Positions 62,986 to 64,000 of a stretch of 64,000 bases of DNA are shown here, piece after piece. The position numbers and the translations under genes are program-made. The notes under the pieces are model-generated. The model did not search any database, was not told where the DNA came from, and saw only the letters and a list, made by a program, of their open reading frames with translations. The stretch covers positions 1,674,001 through 1,738,000 of the forward strand of contig CBDDKN010000001.1 in NCBI GenBank assembly GCA_965230215.1, in the 5' to 3' direction. Numbering within the stretch: the first letter of the stretch is position 1; every line of letters starts with the position of its first letter. Source of the DNA: RFSX01 sp965230215 (GTDB taxonomy: Bacteria > Bacteroidota > Bacteroidia > Chitinophagales > Saprospiraceae).

Positions 62986-63165
62986 TTATAGTGATTTGCA
63001 ACTGCTGACTGTTTCCCAATAACTCATGCCTCTATAACTCTTACAGCTGCGTCTATTCTCCTGTGTCTTCCATTTCTGAACCGCACTCTGTACTTTTTGC
63101 GCTTCTCTATCTGAATGACAATTTCCTGCTTCGTTCGGAATAAAATTCAATTCTTCGGTTTCCAT
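62986..63165 (-). other. Ambiguous small coding region upstream of rpsU
   Basis: An ATG at 63165 opens a 59-codon frame ending at 62986. A second frame over 63024-63146, without a standard start codon, encodes a more protein-like basic sequence (RTKQEIVIQIEKRKKYRVR ... RRIDAAVRVIEA). The two join if one base is skipped near 63147. This may be a frameshifted small gene, a sequence error, or chance. Confidence 0.3.
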
Positions 63166-63250
63166 AATTTTTTTTGTTGATATAAATAAAATGAATGTTG
63201 CCCCTTATCATGAAGAGACAACATTTATAATTGATAGCCTTTATTATGAT

Positions 63251-63607
63251 TTAAATCGAATGGATCAGTGCATTGATATTGTACTGATTGACGATCTTCT
63301 GAGTAAACATCTTATGACCCTTGGGGGTAAGGAGATGGAGTTTACCTCTTTTCAACCCTGCCATTATACTTAATAATTTCCATCGTGTTACAAGCTTTTG
63401 AACGTTATCGCTCTTGAGTGCTATATCAGTAAAATGCTTTGCGCCGTTGGCTGTCTGGTAAGAAATATCAGCTTGTACAATGGCCTGTGTAGATTTATTG
63501 GTAAATACCCTCGGCTCATCATAACCTTCTGATACAGCCTTTATATTGTGGCTGCCTCTGTTCTTAACCCAATTCAATGCTTTGCTGAAATAGTCTCTCT
63601 TAAACAT
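63251..63607 (-). CDS. Conserved hypothetical protein of Bacteroidota
   Basis: A 118-residue basic protein starting MFKRDYFSKALNWVKNRG. I recall unnamed homologues in other Bacteroidota with the same opening and the block KLVTRWKLLSIMAGLKRGKLHLLTPKGHK. No membrane segment or signal peptide is visible; the function is unknown. The overlapping frame on the other strand (63191-63373) is probably not a gene. Confidence 0.7.
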   Translation of the reverse strand: MFKRDYFSKALNWVKNRGSHNIKAVSEGYDEPRVFTNKSTQAIVQADISYQTANGAKHFTDIALKSDNVQKLVTRWKLLSIMAGLKRGKLHLLTPKGHKMFTQKIVNQYNINALIHSI

Positions 63608-63697
63608 ATAATTATTATAGAAATTAAATTAATTATCAATGAATACAGTACTATAACGACTTAAATATCAAAATAGTTCGTACAGAAACTAAATTTT

Positions 63698-64000
63698 TTA
63701 TTTTCCCAACTCACTGATGGTAACGAGAGGTGCTGCATCTATATCTTCAGCGTCCATTAGACTTATAAGCAGATCAATGTTCTTGTCAAGCTCTATAATC
63801 TGTTCTTCAGAAAGCTTGGCCAAGCGATTGGTCATCTTCTCCTGTAAGGTCACAGGGGAGCTTTTCAATAGTTCAGAAGCTTTGGCAGTCAAGGTAACAT
63901 AGGAAGCCCGTCTGTCATCAGGCTTGGGCAATCTGGCTACCAAGCCCTTGAGCTCAAGCCTGGAGATAATGCCTGAAACCGTACTCGCATTCAAGTTGAT
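63698..64000 (-). CDS. MarR-family transcriptional regulator, partial
   Basis: The C-terminal ~100 residues of a MarR regulator; the N-terminus lies beyond the window. The winged helix-turn-helix INLNASTVSGIISRLELKGL is followed by the wing with PKPDDRRASYVTLT and a C-terminal dimerisation helix. The TTG at 63994 is an internal codon, not the start. Confidence 0.9.
   Translation of the reverse strand: MNLNASTVSGIISRLELKGLVARLPKPDDRRASYVTLTAKASELLKSSPVTLQEKMTNRLAKLSEEQIIELDKNIDLLISLMDAEDIDAAPLVTISELGK

Noticed and set aside
63191..63373. 60-codon open frame on the plus strand
   Set aside because: It overlaps the conserved minus-strand protein at 63251-63607 and has no recognisable features.
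1..64000. Mobile elements, prophage or CRISPR array
   Set aside because: I saw no transposase, integrase, cas gene or regularly spaced direct repeats; the SprB repeats in 45344-48673 are protein repeats.

Overview
The window looks like the chromosome of an aerobic or microaerobic, probably marine or aquatic, member of the Bacteroidota. The signs are a secreted protein with SprB-type repeats and a type IX secretion (T9SS) sorting domain, a TonB-dependent receptor with a carboxypeptidase-like plug extension, -7 boxes of the TAnnTTTG type, few Shine-Dalgarno sequences, and several proteins I know only from this phylum. I saw no phage, transposon, CRISPR array, tRNA or rRNA.

Layout. 1-3.9 kb: a partial dienoyl-CoA isomerase-like crotonase, divergent from a fused MutA-MutB methylmalonyl-CoA mutase. 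4-7.6 kb: a GAF-type sensor coupled to an HD-hydrolase/Pycsar-type membrane protein. 7.6-17.9 kb: a regulatory island with a FixL-like PAS histidine kinase, a response regulator fused to a CRP/FNR DNA-binding module, four universal stress proteins, three CBS-domain proteins, a predicted outer-membrane protein, a lipoprotein and small unknown proteins. 18-24 kb: a haloalkane-dehalogenase-like hydrolase, a trehalase with an MFS transporter, secreted proteins and an AraC regulator. 24-29.4 kb: purL convergent with fhs (formate-THF ligase). 29.4-37.7 kb: a tryptophan/kynurenine catabolic operon (4-oxalocrotonate decarboxylase, IclR regulator, TDO, AMSDH, ACMSD, kynureninase, KMO, RidA) with fhs at its end. 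37.8-45.3 kb: a frameshifted glycosyltransferase-like gene, a di-haem peroxidase with a possible MbnP-like lipoprotein, an exonuclease, TerC, a Crp-family regulator and PEP carboxykinase. 45.3-57 kb: the large T9SS cargo protein, a DPP IV-type peptidase, SmpB, an ECF sigma factor with a partner membrane/barrel protein, topoisomerase IV subunit A and a patatin. 57-64 kb: a TPR protein, a soluble TonB-C protein, a TonB-dependent receptor, ribosomal protein S21, a conserved small protein and a partial MarR regulator.

Main discovery candidate. Five promoters in the 7.6-17.9 kb island each carry two copies of a 14-bp FNR-like palindrome, WTGAY-N4-RTCAW (with one mismatch in three of the ten copies). 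In all five the centres of the two copies are exactly 22 bp apart. In all five a TAnnTTTG-like -7 box ends 36.5 bp downstream of the centre of the proximal copy. These promoters precede the stress genes around a kinase whose PAS domain keeps the haem-ligand His and key Arg residues of FixL, and whose partner regulator joins a receiver domain to a CRP/FNR-type helix-turn-helix with the Glu and Arg that read a TGA core. I infer a compact oxygen- or gas-responsive regulon in which one protein does the work of FixJ and FixK. It resembles the mycobacterial DosR regulon in content (Usp and CBS proteins) but is built from different parts. The ligand, the kinase-regulator pairing and the operator assignment are inferences; the operator geometry is read directly from the sequence.
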